33,981 bases of DNA from NCBI GenBank assembly GCA_049999765.1, contig JBNGIQ010008888.1, forward strand, positions 1-33,981. The letters run 5' to 3'. Numbering within the stretch: the stretch's first letter is position 1; every line of letters begins with the position of its first letter. Positions 9,757 to 19,149 of this stretch are shown one piece after another. The notes under the pieces are model-generated. The model saw nothing but the letters and a program-made list of their open reading frames with translations, was not told the DNA's origin and did no database searches. The translations under genes were made by a program, and so were the position numbers. Origin of the DNA: Phaeoceros laevis. Lineage: Eukaryota; Anthocerotophyta; Anthocerotopsida; Notothyladales.

Positions 9757-10896
9757 ATGCAGATGGCGACTGCCACGGACATCATCGGGTTCATAGTTGC
9801 CGTAGCCATACCTCTGGGCCTTGGCTTTGCTGGAGCATATTTTTTCGGAGGCGCCAATAGTGGTATGTGCATGTGTGTCTACGTAGCTTTCGCGCATCCT
9901 CGCTGTCTGTGCAAGTGCAGAAAAATACATTTCCTGGCACAAGATAGCTCACATTATGCTACAATCCTCTGACAGCTTGGTACGAGCAGCTGAACAAACC
10001 GTCATGGACACCTCCGGTATGCGGCGCAAAAGCAAAATATTTGACAGTATCTGCTTTGTGTGACCACTGAGACCCTTGCTTCACCCTTATAAATGTGGTG
10101 TTTTCTTTCGGCTCAGGACTACGCCTTTCCGATTATTTGGACAATCCTGTACATTTTGTTGGGAATCTCGTCGTGGTTGGTGTGGAGAAATGGAGGTAAG
10201 GTTTGCAACTGCTCTCTACTTGTCTCGGCTGACATGCAGGTGTTGATGCCAGGGTGTAAGGTCTTCCTATCACTTGGCTTGCATGCGCAAGGCCTAAATT
10301 TTTATTTGCTTCTCAGGTTTTTCCAGAAATGGACTGGCGCTCGGTATATATGCTTTACAGGTACGACATTTCTGGACTTTTCATTTCCTTGTTTCAGCTT
10401 TCCATAGCAAATTGACAGGTGTTGTGGTTTTTGTAGTTGGTGCTGAACTTCCTCTGGACACCGCTCTTCTTCAGTTTGCATCGTCCGGTGAGCTTGTTCT
10501 TCGTGCCCCTTGGACTCTTGCTCACGTTTGAACCTGATAACAAAGGTGGACTGACTTGGAGCTTGGATGCAGGCGGTTGCATTCGCTGAGATCGTTCTTC
10601 TGTGGATCTCTATCGTGGCTACTATCTACTTGTTCTACCAGAGCAACAGGCTTGCAGCTTACCTGCTTATTCCCTATTTACTTTGGTAAGTGCACGACTG
10701 CTACTACAAGATTGTGAAAACACCATGTTTTTCCTCATCTGAGGGTGCTTACAATATGCATCGTTGCAACAGGGTCACCTTGGCGGCAGCACTGAACCTC
10801 AACATTTGGCTCAACAACCCTCCTGATGGCCAGAACAGCCCAGCTGGCGGATACACCATAACAGAGCCTCTGACACGTGGAGGCGCACAAGCGTAA
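9757..10896 (+). CDS. TSPO: Translocator protein / tryptophan-rich sensory protein (TSPO/MBR)
   Basis: This is a five-helix membrane protein of the TspO/MBR family, which binds porphyrins and sterols. In plants it is tied to stress, ABA responses and tetrapyrrole scavenging. I read seven exons: 9757-9862, 9976-10016, 10117-10195, 10317-10360, 10437-10487, 10573-10685 and 10773-10896. They join in frame to 185 residues. Diagnostic blocks are WYEQLNKPSWTPP, DYAFPIIWTILYILLG, the aromatic NFLWTPLFFSLHRP, and LLIPYLLWVTLAAALNLNIW. All five hydrophobic helices are present. The start is the ATG before QMATATDII, right ahead of helix 1, so there is no long N-terminal extension of the kind known from Arabidopsis TSPO. 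A second in-frame ATG follows two codons later. Localisation cannot be read from the sequence. Confidence 0.93.
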
Positions 10897-11709
10897 AGAG
10901 CAGCACTGACTCTGGTCGTTTTTGGTCCCCATTGGCAGCCACGTGACGCATAGAAGTCAGCTTAAACAGTAGTTTATCCTGATGGGAGGTGCGACAAGGT
11001 TCAGTAGTCGAACAATGGCTGTCTGGAAAGCGGGCATGTCACTAGGCTTAGCAGTAAGAAGACCACAGTTATTGCGTAAGCCGGGTGTACTCCCAACGGG
11101 ACACAGTATCAGATTGAAATTGATAAAGTGGAAACATACCGAGCAGTCCAGCAGTCCAGAAGCTTGTGGCTAAAGAGAAAGCTGCACTCAGTGATTTCGA
11201 CAAGCTGGAAAAGAAAGAGCTGACACGCTGGAAAAGCAGTGGATAAGACCAGAATGACCACAAATTCAGGCACGGTGACTATTTTATATGAGTGTCCAGT
11301 CCTTCTGAAACAGGGCCACCGTGTGGAAGTCCACACTCCAGAGACTGCACCTGTGAACGTGCTAACTGTGAAGCACATGCAGCACTACTGCTGGTGCACA
11401 AGTCCTATCTACGTAATCAATTACCAGCCACAGGCAATACAAAAGCACTCCAAAGATATCATTTTGAGCTTCTATACCAGCCTAATACTGCCTTGCCTGC
11501 GAGATGCAAGTGCAGCACGCACAGGAAAACGATATCCTTTAACGGTTTTACACAGAAAGTGCAGCTTTCGACTGCCAAAGTCAACATCCCAGAAGCGCCT
11601 TCAGGATGTGATTTCAAATAAGTTCCTGCAAGAACTAAGTATCAGACATTGACAGACTAGAACCAGGAAACCACAACTGATAATGAAAGCTTTTACCTCC
11701 ACAGTTAAA
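10897..11709. other. Convergent 3' ends of TSPO and the SR45a-like gene
   Basis: No coding exon is convincing here. The stretch lies between two converging stop codons and should be mainly 3' UTR of both genes. Open frames at 11239-11652 and 11292-11621 show no domain or family resemblance. Confidence 0.45.
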
Positions 11710-13846
11710 TCACCGCCGGTATGGGGCGTACTGCGGTGATTGGGACCGATCACGCTGACTGCGGTAAGGTGAATAGCGAGGGGACCTGTCCCTGCTACCT
11801 CCATAAGGCAGATACTCCGGAGAGTGGCGTTGACTTCGTCCATCACGATGAAATCCACCACTACGACCTCCTCCTCTCCTGCTAGGCACAGCTGTCATTG
11901 CAACACAAAACAAGAGGTGAGAACCAGTTTTTAGTCACATGTGTCCTCTAACCAGGTGCCATGAACACATACCTCTCACGCCAAGGTACTCTCCAGGAGT
12001 TGGGGTCCTTGCACGCTTCCTTTTGGCCTATGATACAAAGCCAGCTCAGAAACAAGGCCAAAGAGGAGCAGAATGCAAGCAAAACAAGTTGATGAACCAA
12101 TACTGACACTCCTTCCCGGCAACAGATGATATGGAACGCCCTCACATGAGACTTGATCAGTCTCCAACGGAGGAACACAGAGGTCAAGAAACAAGCTTCA
12201 CTCTCTTCTACAACCCCAAAAGCAGCAAAGCTGGGTAGGCAAACAACGCAACTTACTGGGAAAACTGCAAAAGCAGTAGATCACTGAGATTGATTAACAC
12301 ATCTGAGAGGAAAATTTTGTAGCACCAAGAGCAACATGGATGCAGGAAATTCGGAGGCCCCTGGGAGAAGCCAGTAGGTTGCTAGATTGCACTCGAGACC
12401 ATACAGCTCCCAAATTCAACAGAGCTGAGGGCTCAAGATTAGCACTCGCAAACATGGGTGGCGGCCGTGGCTAAATCGAAAAGATAGTTATGGTCGCAGG
12501 ACGCTTGAGTGTTGCCGTAATTCTCCTTGATTAGCCTACTGGATTTGAATCTGCCAGTCAGAAGCGAGGATGCTGACACCACACAGGTCAATGAGGGCTG
12601 GCAGTTTGTACAGTTACAGCTGATCTGAAGCAGAGCCCTTTATCCTAGGACCTTGGCACTCAGATTTGGCAATAGCTGCTGACTGCAAGTTGCTGCCCTT
12701 TGCAATGGGCCAGGATGCCACTGTCTGACAAATGCTGACATTTGCTATGTTGCCGATGCAGTGACTAAAAATGGGGATGTTGGCGCAAAATGGGGCCGAG
12801 AATTCTGGATGACCAAAAGGTCAACGATACCATTAGCAACAACCAGGTCAAACTTTCCTCATTGTGGATGTGTCTATCACAGCAAAGATCAACATCATTC
12901 ACCTCGACAATATGATTACCAGAGCTGCATCCCCTGTCGAACCTATTGGAGAAGCCCACCTTTTCAACAGTGATCATCCGGCCTTCAAGTGTTGATCGGT
13001 TCAAGTACTTGATGCAGCGTTCAGCATCCTCCAGCCGCTCCATTGTTACAAACCCAAAGCCACGTGACTCTCTTGTTCGTGGATCCAAAACCAGCCGGCA
13101 TTCTAGAACCTGTAGGCAAAAACCACCCAGTTTGTACGTAAGCCTCATTCACCCTGAAACAAACAACACCTCATTCACCCCTCCCCTCCCAGTCCTCGAA
13201 GAAACATTCGGAAGCACACCTTGCCCTCCCGTGAAAAGTGTTCTTCAAGATCTTTCTCGTTCACCCGTGTTGACAGTCCCGTGATGTAGAGATTGTTGCC
13301 GGGATTTGAAGAGTCTGGCTTCGACTTCCTGCTCCTCTCACTGCTTCTGTCCCTTGTTCTGTCACTCCGATCACTTTTGTCGCCACCTCGATCACTCCTG
13401 TCAGACCTGCACCCACATTGCTGCAAGCTCTATCACCTACTACGAAGAATAAGAATACCCCCAACATAACGGCTTTGGCAAAAAGACATTGTTGCATACC
13501 GTCGTGGACTGCGTGGACTCCGTGACCTAGAACGCTCACTCTCCTTCTCCCGAGCAGGGGAAGGCGAGCTTGAATACCTGAAAAGCGGACCAAGATACGT
13601 GCGTCAAAAAGCGTCAACATCCATGTGTCCAGACCCAGATAACAGCTAACAATGAGGCATGCAGCAGATGGAACAGCTTGTGTCTGAATCGGCATTGCAC
13701 CTGCGCCGGGGTTGCGGAGAGTCAGCCTGCGGTCAACCGATGAAAACATGAGTCCCTATGATTCCAGTGTCAAACTGCAGAGGATGGGAAATGCATGAAC
13801 CCACAAGGCAACCTATCGCTAGCAAACACCAGGTCCCACTCACCAT
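11710..13846 (-). CDS. Serine/arginine-rich RRM splicing factor, SR45a/Transformer-2-like
   Basis: This is a nuclear pre-mRNA splicing regulator with one RRM between two RS-type regions, the Tra2/SR45a layout. I read seven coding exons: 13846-13844, 13726-13701, 13577-13500, 13406-13220, 13109-12960, 12027-11973 and 11891-11710. They sum to 226 residues in frame. The N-terminal RS region has SPSPAREKESERSRSRSPRS and SDR repeats. The RRM is at about 74-149, with RNP2 LYITGL and RNP1 RGFGFVTM. Then come the family-typical linker KRARTPTPGEYLG and a C-terminal Gly/Arg/Ser/Tyr-rich tail ending YAPYRR. The first coding exon is only the ATG, followed by a GTGAGT donor. The intron before the linker exon is 932 bp (12959-12028), the longest in this gene, and a plausible site of regulated splicing. 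Confidence 0.9.
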
Positions 13847-14100
13847 TTTCGCTTCCCTTATCCCGCTACCAAGGCCACGCGATAGGTCGCCAAAATTACA
13901 AACCGGGGCCCCAAAAGGATGGTGAGCTAGCTACAGCACCTCCTCACTCCTGCCAGTCCTAGGAGGCCAAAGGAAAGCTGTCGCAGGTACCGGGAGAAGC
14001 GCTGGTTCACCTCTCGTGGTCCATGTTGAAGGCGATCTCTACGACGACGGTTTCGCTTCGCTGAACGAATTTCACTCTACAATATGTCTATATTGAGTCA
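13847..14100 (-). promoter_or_regulatory. 5' UTR and promoter region of the SR45a-like gene
   Basis: Sequence upstream of the ATG-only exon. GC-rich near the start, then AT-rich past about 14080. No clear TATA box was recognised, so the transcription start is unplaced. Confidence 0.35.
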
Positions 14101-14416
14101 TTGACCTAATTTGGGGCATCGAAAACACCCCCGTCGACCGTCCCTATGATCTTGGTGTATGACACTGTATGCACATTGCACTATGTTGACTACTATTATT
14201 TAGTATTGGTGCTACAAGGGTTTGTGCTTGGAGCCTGGCAAATATCTTGACCAGAAGTATATTTCTTGTGTGTGACGGGGTAAAAAAGACCTCACAGTGG
14301 CAAAGTGAAGGACACAAAATAAAGTATATTGTGACCAGGTCAGGTGACCAGCTAGGCCTTCCTTTTGGGCCCAGCTTTGCCAATTTGGCCTAATAGTGGT
14401 TTGTAAATTTGGCGTA

Positions 14417-14506
14417 ATACCTATACTATATATATTATGCTAGATTGTGTAGGATAGAATCATACCTATACTATATATATTATGCTAGATTGTGTAGGAT
14501 AGAATC
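14417..14506. repeat. Tandem duplication, 45-bp unit x2
   Basis: Two apparently identical adjacent units begin ATACCTATACTATATATATT and end GATAGAATC. The AT-rich unit lies in gene-free DNA left of the assembly gap. Confidence 0.85.
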
Positions 14507-14976
14507 CGATAGATTGAGTTCAATGGCTTAGAGTCCCCATCCATAGAAGCTTCCACTATTTTTTCAAGTTCAAATGAGAGTATCACATAATAGCTAGGGA
14601 TGCATCTAAAATGAAAGTTTAGGTAAGAAAATGCTTGGTTGAAAGAAAAGAAACTTTATTACATGCTTATACGTGGATAAACCTTGCTGAGCTATACCAA
14701 ACCAAGCTATACACAATGCATACTTCTAAGCAAATTCATGCTAGTATCTCAATTTCATCCGAAACCTACAGAATGGTATGCTCTTAACATGGATACTAGT
14801 ATCTCAATTTCATCTAAAATTCCCACAATTGTATGCTCCTCAATGTGTATACTGGTAGACCAATCTCAACATGATGATGCAAATGCACACTCACCGTCTT
14901 GTTTGAAACAAATCTAGTTAGCATGCAATACAACATACTTCACCTAGTTATGGCGAAACAAATTATGATCATTTTA
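14507..14976. other. AT-rich gene-free DNA with short local duplications
   Basis: A 19-bp phrase, CTAGTATCTCAATTTCATC, occurs at about 14741 and again at about 14802, with related flanks (GTATGCTC nearby). No gene is visible. It looks like degraded repeat DNA running up to the gap. Confidence 0.4.
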
Positions 14977-15076
14977 NNNNNNNNNNNNNNNNNNNNNNNN
15001 NNNNNNNNNNNNNNNNNNNNNNNNNNNNNNNNNNNNNNNNNNNNNNNNNNNNNNNNNNNNNNNNNNNNNNNNNNNN
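14977..15076. other. Assembly gap of 100 N
   Basis: A run of exactly 100 N, the conventional filler for a scaffold join of unknown size. True distance, and possibly orientation, across it is unknown. Any open frame running through it is meaningless. Confidence 0.98.
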
Positions 15077-15470
15077 AAGAACCACTTGTAAGGCGATCTT
15101 GTCTCCCTAATTCAATATTGGGACAAACAGACAAAAAATCAGGATTGGAAAAATTACCGTAAGAACTTGCAAGTTACCGTTGAGACAGACTTGGATTTCC
15201 CTATTGTGCAATGGAGCCAATGGTGCCCTGAGATTGACTGCATCTAAGAACCACTTGCACGGTGATCTTGTTTCCCTAATTCCTTGTTCTCTCAAATGGG
15301 AGATCGAGGAAATCTTGTTTCCCCAATTCCTTGTTCTCTTATGTGGTTGGTTAGACACTCACACCGGTTACGCTTCATTCGTTCATTCCTGTGGGAGACC
15401 TACTGAAGGGTGCACGTAAATCCAACCTATTCAAGGGTGCACCTAAAATTCCGTTTGAATATTTCCATCC
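15077..15470. repeat. Repeated AAGAACCACTTG module next to the gap
   Basis: A related module of about 40 bp starts right after the gap (15077) and again at 15246. A third, partial version (CTTGTTTCCCCAATTCCTTG) is near 15313. A further phrase AAGGGTGCAC(C/G)TAAA occurs twice at about 15406-15450. The gap may hide further units. Confidence 0.55.
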
Positions 15471-15495
15471 ACTTCACCAAAAAAGGTTACGCTTG

Positions 15496-15631
15496 CTATA
15501 AGGGCAAGCCTTAGGGAGATCCACATTTGGAACCGGCAACCTCCTAAAACTACACACATAGAGCTATAAGGGCAAGCCTTAGGGGGATCCATGTTTAGAA
15601 CGGTCTACCTCCTAAAAATACACACATAGAT
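15496..15631. repeat. Tandem duplication, 68-bp unit x2
   Basis: Units starting CTATAAGGGCAAGCCTTAGG lie at 15496 and 15564 and differ at several positions. They end CTACACACATAGAG or similar. Gene-free context. Confidence 0.8.
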
Positions 15632-16276
15632 TGGACATTGCAATATGTATGCTCTCCTGCAATGTAGTATTTTCCCCAACCATGGATTGTCTCCCGTTAA
15701 TGTTCATGTTCAAGAAATAAATATACATCACAGTTCCTTCCTTGCAACGCATTCATAGATTGTGTATGAATAACTACAACGTAATATGTTGAATATCATT
15801 TATGCCAACCATTTTTTATGTCTTTGATGGTCTTGTCTGGATAGGACTTATAAGTTTAAAGATTTTTGAGCTCCATGCTCCATTACACGGGCTTACAATT
15901 CAATCCGCACATACAAGTTTATTACAATGGATAAGACTCAAGACTCATTCATTCATTCCTTCCTTCATTCTCATTCATGCAGCACTTGTCACAAAAATGC
16001 GATACAAAGGACGTTGAAGTGGCAAAAGAATATTTGCTACGAAGGCGATCTGTTTTGGGACAAGATGAAAATGGACTAGTGCCCACCACCCACCTACTTC
16101 AAATCGAAGGCGTTAACAGAGTCGCCATAGCTGCTACCAACGAGATAATCTAATAGAGTTGATAAATTGGAACTTCTACTATGGGTTACTAGCCTCCCAT
16201 GTCAAAGTTTAGGGATGAATCTTTTCTCGCATTGTGCAAAACGTTCATGTGTATGAAAGCACACACTATGGTGAGT

Positions 16277-16342
16277 GTTGGTATTTTAACCAATAAGCAT
16301 ACATATAGCGTTGGTATTTTAACCAAGAAGCATACATTTAAA
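16277..16342. repeat. Tandem duplication, 33-bp unit x2
   Basis: GTTGGTATTTTAACCAATAA and GTTGGTATTTTAACCAAGAA start adjacent 33-bp units, each followed by GCATACAT. Gene-free context, 50 bp from the perfect hairpin. Confidence 0.8.
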
Positions 16343-16389
16343 TCCAGGAGGATTTCAATCTTGGTGGAAAGGAGAGAAATCATACATAG

Positions 16390-16434
16390 GCACTTCAAGT
16401 GAAATCCTCAATGTCAGGATTTCACTTGAAGTGC
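16390..16434. repeat. Perfect inverted repeat (19-bp arms, 7-bp loop)
   Basis: The left arm GCACTTCAAGTGAAATCCT (16390-16408) is the exact reverse complement of the right arm (16416-16434), with loop CAATGTC. Flanking bases do not pair. It is too short for a plant miRNA precursor and sits in gene-free DNA. It could be the core of a tiny foldback element or a snap-back repair scar. Confidence 0.85.
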
Positions 16435-17532
16435 ATGTTTGGTTCACATTAAATGTGAATACGGATTATTTTGAAGTTGGAACTTGCTAGATGGTGACGC
16501 TCCATGAGTCCATGGGGCGATGGTAACAGGGTGGCGGAAGAATGTAGGATCTTATCATTTAGTCATTTTGGAGAGGTCTTTGTTGACATGGCCAAAGCCG
16601 CCGACACCATTCATCAGCTGTGCCACCACCAACCACGGCAGCGCGCTAGTCGCCAGAAACGAAGCTAGTATTCGGCCAGCTGCCGCCCAGCATCCATACA
16701 TACACGACTGGTGAGGGCCAAGCGCATCCATCGGGGACAGCCAGCTCTGTTGTGCAGGCAAGGTAGGCTGGATTTGTGATCACACAGTGGCGGTGTGTGG
16801 TACGTGATGCGGTGTGTTAAATTCCAAGATACTGCGGGGGCGGGGTACTGTGGAAAGCAAAAGGAACATTTGAGGGCAGGCCACACCATGCGCCATTCAT
16901 CTGAAAGATTCCCAACTCTCAACTGTTTCTGTTCATTTCCCACCAGACTGGCAATGCAATCGTGTTTTGGGCAATGTCCCACATTACAATCTTTTAAATC
17001 AAACACACCCCTGACCTGACGACAAACACAGGTGTTCACATGTCTCTCTCCCTCTCCAAACGAGGTCTGTTGCCATGCTTCACACGTCACACTGGCCTCA
17101 ACTACTGTTGGCTATAAAAGGATGCCCAATCTGCTTGCGACGGGCAATGCCCCAGGTAGGTGAACCTAATAATGTGTCGCAAGTGGCAAAGAGCAATAGG
17201 GTGAGTCACAAGACACACTCTGGTGTTGTCGGACGATTCTCATTTAGCTGAAGCTTAACAAGAATCACAGCTGGCAACTTGGAACACTTAACAGTGGCCA
17301 GCAGAGCACACCGCACCTCATCAGCACAGCTTCACGACTCAGGGTCAACAGCGAATAGTCTAACAGGTGTCCCCCATGGGAGACTTTCCAGGAACATGCT
17401 CAAGGTGTACGAAATGATGACATTTGGTCCGAAAGCAAACCACATCCGCCGCAAAAGATTTGTTTTTGGTTCTCAACGTCCATCCATCCTCAATTCTCCC
17501 ACTAGAGGGGACCACGAAGGTGTCCTCCTGTG
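16435..17532. other. Intergenic and F-box 3' flank
   Basis: No coding exon is convincing. The right part should include the 3' UTR of the minus-strand F-box gene. A good TATA-like string GCTATAAAAGG lies on the plus strand near 17109, with no recognisable gene downstream. Confidence 0.4.
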
Positions 17533-19149
17533 CTAGACTACCAGGTCTGGGCTGGGCTCCAAGAAGTAAAACTCATCGCTCAGGGGATGGCTGACATGGT
17601 CATACACCAAAATCTGCCACGACAGCTGCGGGAGGTGGATCGCAACCAGGTGCGTCCAGCAGCAGTTGGCAGCCCAGCTCTCGAGGCAGATGGTGAGGAA
17701 AATGTAGTCACCTGCCGCCACAACCTTCTTCAACCAAAGCCGGAAATCCGAAGCTTCCTCATTCTGCTTGTTTTTCTTCTCCAAGTAGGGAGCCTTCAAT
17801 CTGTCGATGAGCCATTTAGGCGACACCGCAACCTGGTGCCATCGCATGGCCGCCTCATCCAGCGTCCACAGCCCGCACGTCCGCTCCGACTCGGCCATGC
17901 CCGGGACGATGAAGTCCACCCAGAACACAGCCCCGCGCTGCTCCACCAGGAACACGTCCTTGTAACCCACGCCGGCGGAGCCGGCCACCGCGCCGGCGTG
18001 CGGCTCCGCCGTCCAGCCGGCGCACTTGCCGTCGCTGATGCGGTGCCGCCGCACCTCCGACTTGGCCACGAAGTAGAGGAACTCGTCGCACACCACGCAG
18101 TTCCGCCAGCACAGGTTGCGCAGGCAGGGCTCGCACTCGGAGGTGTCCCAGGCGTTGCTCTCCGAGGAGTAAACCCCGATGTACCAGGGATCCTCTGCGG
18201 AGGCGTCATCGCAGCCGCGGTTCCAGATGACCACCACCTTGTAGCCCCCCGCCCGCACCCGCCGCTCCGCCACCAGAATGATGTCCCAATCCTCCATCCC
18301 GGGCACCGCCAGCGGGGGGAGCTCCCGCCAGCTCCGGCTCACCGGGTTGATCACGCAGATGCAGATCCTGCTGCGCTTCCAGTCCGCGTCGTAGATGCAC
18401 AGCAGCCCGCTCTGCGACACGCACCGCTCGATTCCCCGCTTCCACCCCGCCATCCTCTCCGGGACGAAGGAGAGGTCCAGGCTGTGCACCTTGAACCTGG
18501 CCCCGAGCAGCGGGCCCAAGTCCCGCGGGAAGAAATTCTTGGCCTCCGCCTCCCGCCGCAGCCTGCCGGGCTTGTACTGGTAGGCGCAGATCGGGGCTCC
18601 GGTGGTGAAGGCCAGCGAGCCGCTCTGCTGCAGAAACCGCGCGGAAGAGAGCAGGGAAAACCATCTCTTGCAAACTGCGCGGAATCGGAGCTGGCTCCTC
18701 AGCGGCAGCATGAGCAGCACCCGCTCCAGCATGTCCGCCGGCAGCCCGCTCCACACCTCTCCATCCATATCCGCTCCTCCTCCTCCTCCAAGGCCTCCAC
18801 CAGCGCCAGATCCGCCGTTGCAACCGCCGCTTTGCCCTGCCTCCTCTAAAGTGTAAACCAGCAAATGCGGCTCTTCCTCTTCCTCCAAAACCTCCTCCTC
18901 CCCCGCAGAGGCTACAATTGCATCAATTGCACCAATTGCAGGGGATGATGCCGCCTCATGCTCAACCGCCGCCATCCCCCTTGCTCCTGCCACGGTGCCG
19001 CTGACGAAGGCTTCGATCTCCGCCAACCTGTGCAAGAATTTGTCCATCGATGTCTCCTCAAATTTGCCGCATCCAAACCACAGCCTGCTGTGCCGCAAAT
19101 TTGCGGTGCCGCCGCAGCAGGCAGCTCCAGCTACACAGAAAAAACGCAA
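17533..19149 (-). CDS. F-box protein (F-box/kelch-like, intronless)
   Basis: This is a substrate receptor candidate for an SCF (SKP1-cullin-F-box) ubiquitin ligase. The longest frame has 538 residues in a single exon. The F-box lies at about 132-175 (LPADMLERVLLMLPLRSQLR and the following AVCKRWFSLLSSARFLQQ). It follows an acidic and a Gly-rich low-complexity segment. The remainder has the spaced aromatic pattern of plant F-box/kelch proteins: GLLCIYDADW, NPVSRSWRELPPL, VYSSESNAWDTSE and a C-terminal block after LSWQILVYDH. The overall plan recalls the plant UFO/HWS-type intronless F-box proteins, but I cannot assign orthology. The Met at residue 35 (ATG at 19047) starts MDKFLHRLAEIEAF, which looks more like a true N-terminus than the Cys/Gly-rich lead, so the protein may be 504 residues. 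Third positions are strongly GC-rich, unlike the PPR gene. Confidence 0.88.
   Translation of the reverse strand: MRFFCVAGAACCGGTANLRHSRLWFGCGKFEETSMDKFLHRLAEIEAFVSGTVAGARGMAAVEHEAASSPAIGAIDAIVASAGEEEVLEEEEEPHLLVYTLEEAGQSGGCNGGSGAGGGLGGGGGADMDGEVWSGLPADMLERVLLMLPLRSQLRFRAVCKRWFSLLSSARFLQQSGSLAFTTGAPICAYQYKPGRLRREAEAKNFFPRDLGPLLGARFKVHSLDLSFVPERMAGWKRGIERCVSQSGLLCIYDADWKRSRICICVINPVSRSWRELPPLAVPGMEDWDIILVAERRVRAGGYKVVVIWNRGCDDASAEDPWYIGVYSSESNAWDTSECEPCLRNLCWRNCVVCDEFLYFVAKSEVRRHRISDGKCAGWTAEPHAGAVAGSAGVGYKDVFLVEQRGAVFWVDFIVPGMAESERTCGLWTLDEAAMRWHQVAVSPKWLIDRLKAPYLEKKNKQNEEASDFRLWLKKVVAAGDYIFLTICLESWAANCCWTHLVAIHLPQLSWQILVYDHVSHPLSDEFYFLEPSPDLVV

Noticed and set aside
13261-13749. A 162-codon minus-strand frame starting MFSSVDRRLT
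   Set aside because: It reads through introns of the SR45a-like gene and covers its RS exons in the wrong frame. Splicing gives a continuous family-like protein instead.
14899-15162. Open frames on both strands across the N run
   Set aside because: They exist only because N codons are not counted as stops.
17105-17120. TATA-like GCTATAAAAGG on the plus strand
   Set aside because: A good match, but no coding region, RNA gene or conserved structure follows it; the site lies in the 3' flank of a minus-strand gene.
17530-18849. A 439-codon open frame on the plus strand opposite the F-box gene
   Set aside because: It is a by-product of strong GC bias at third positions in the F-box gene. The encoded protein is low-complexity Pro/Ala/Arg/His with no domain, while the minus strand has a clear F-box.
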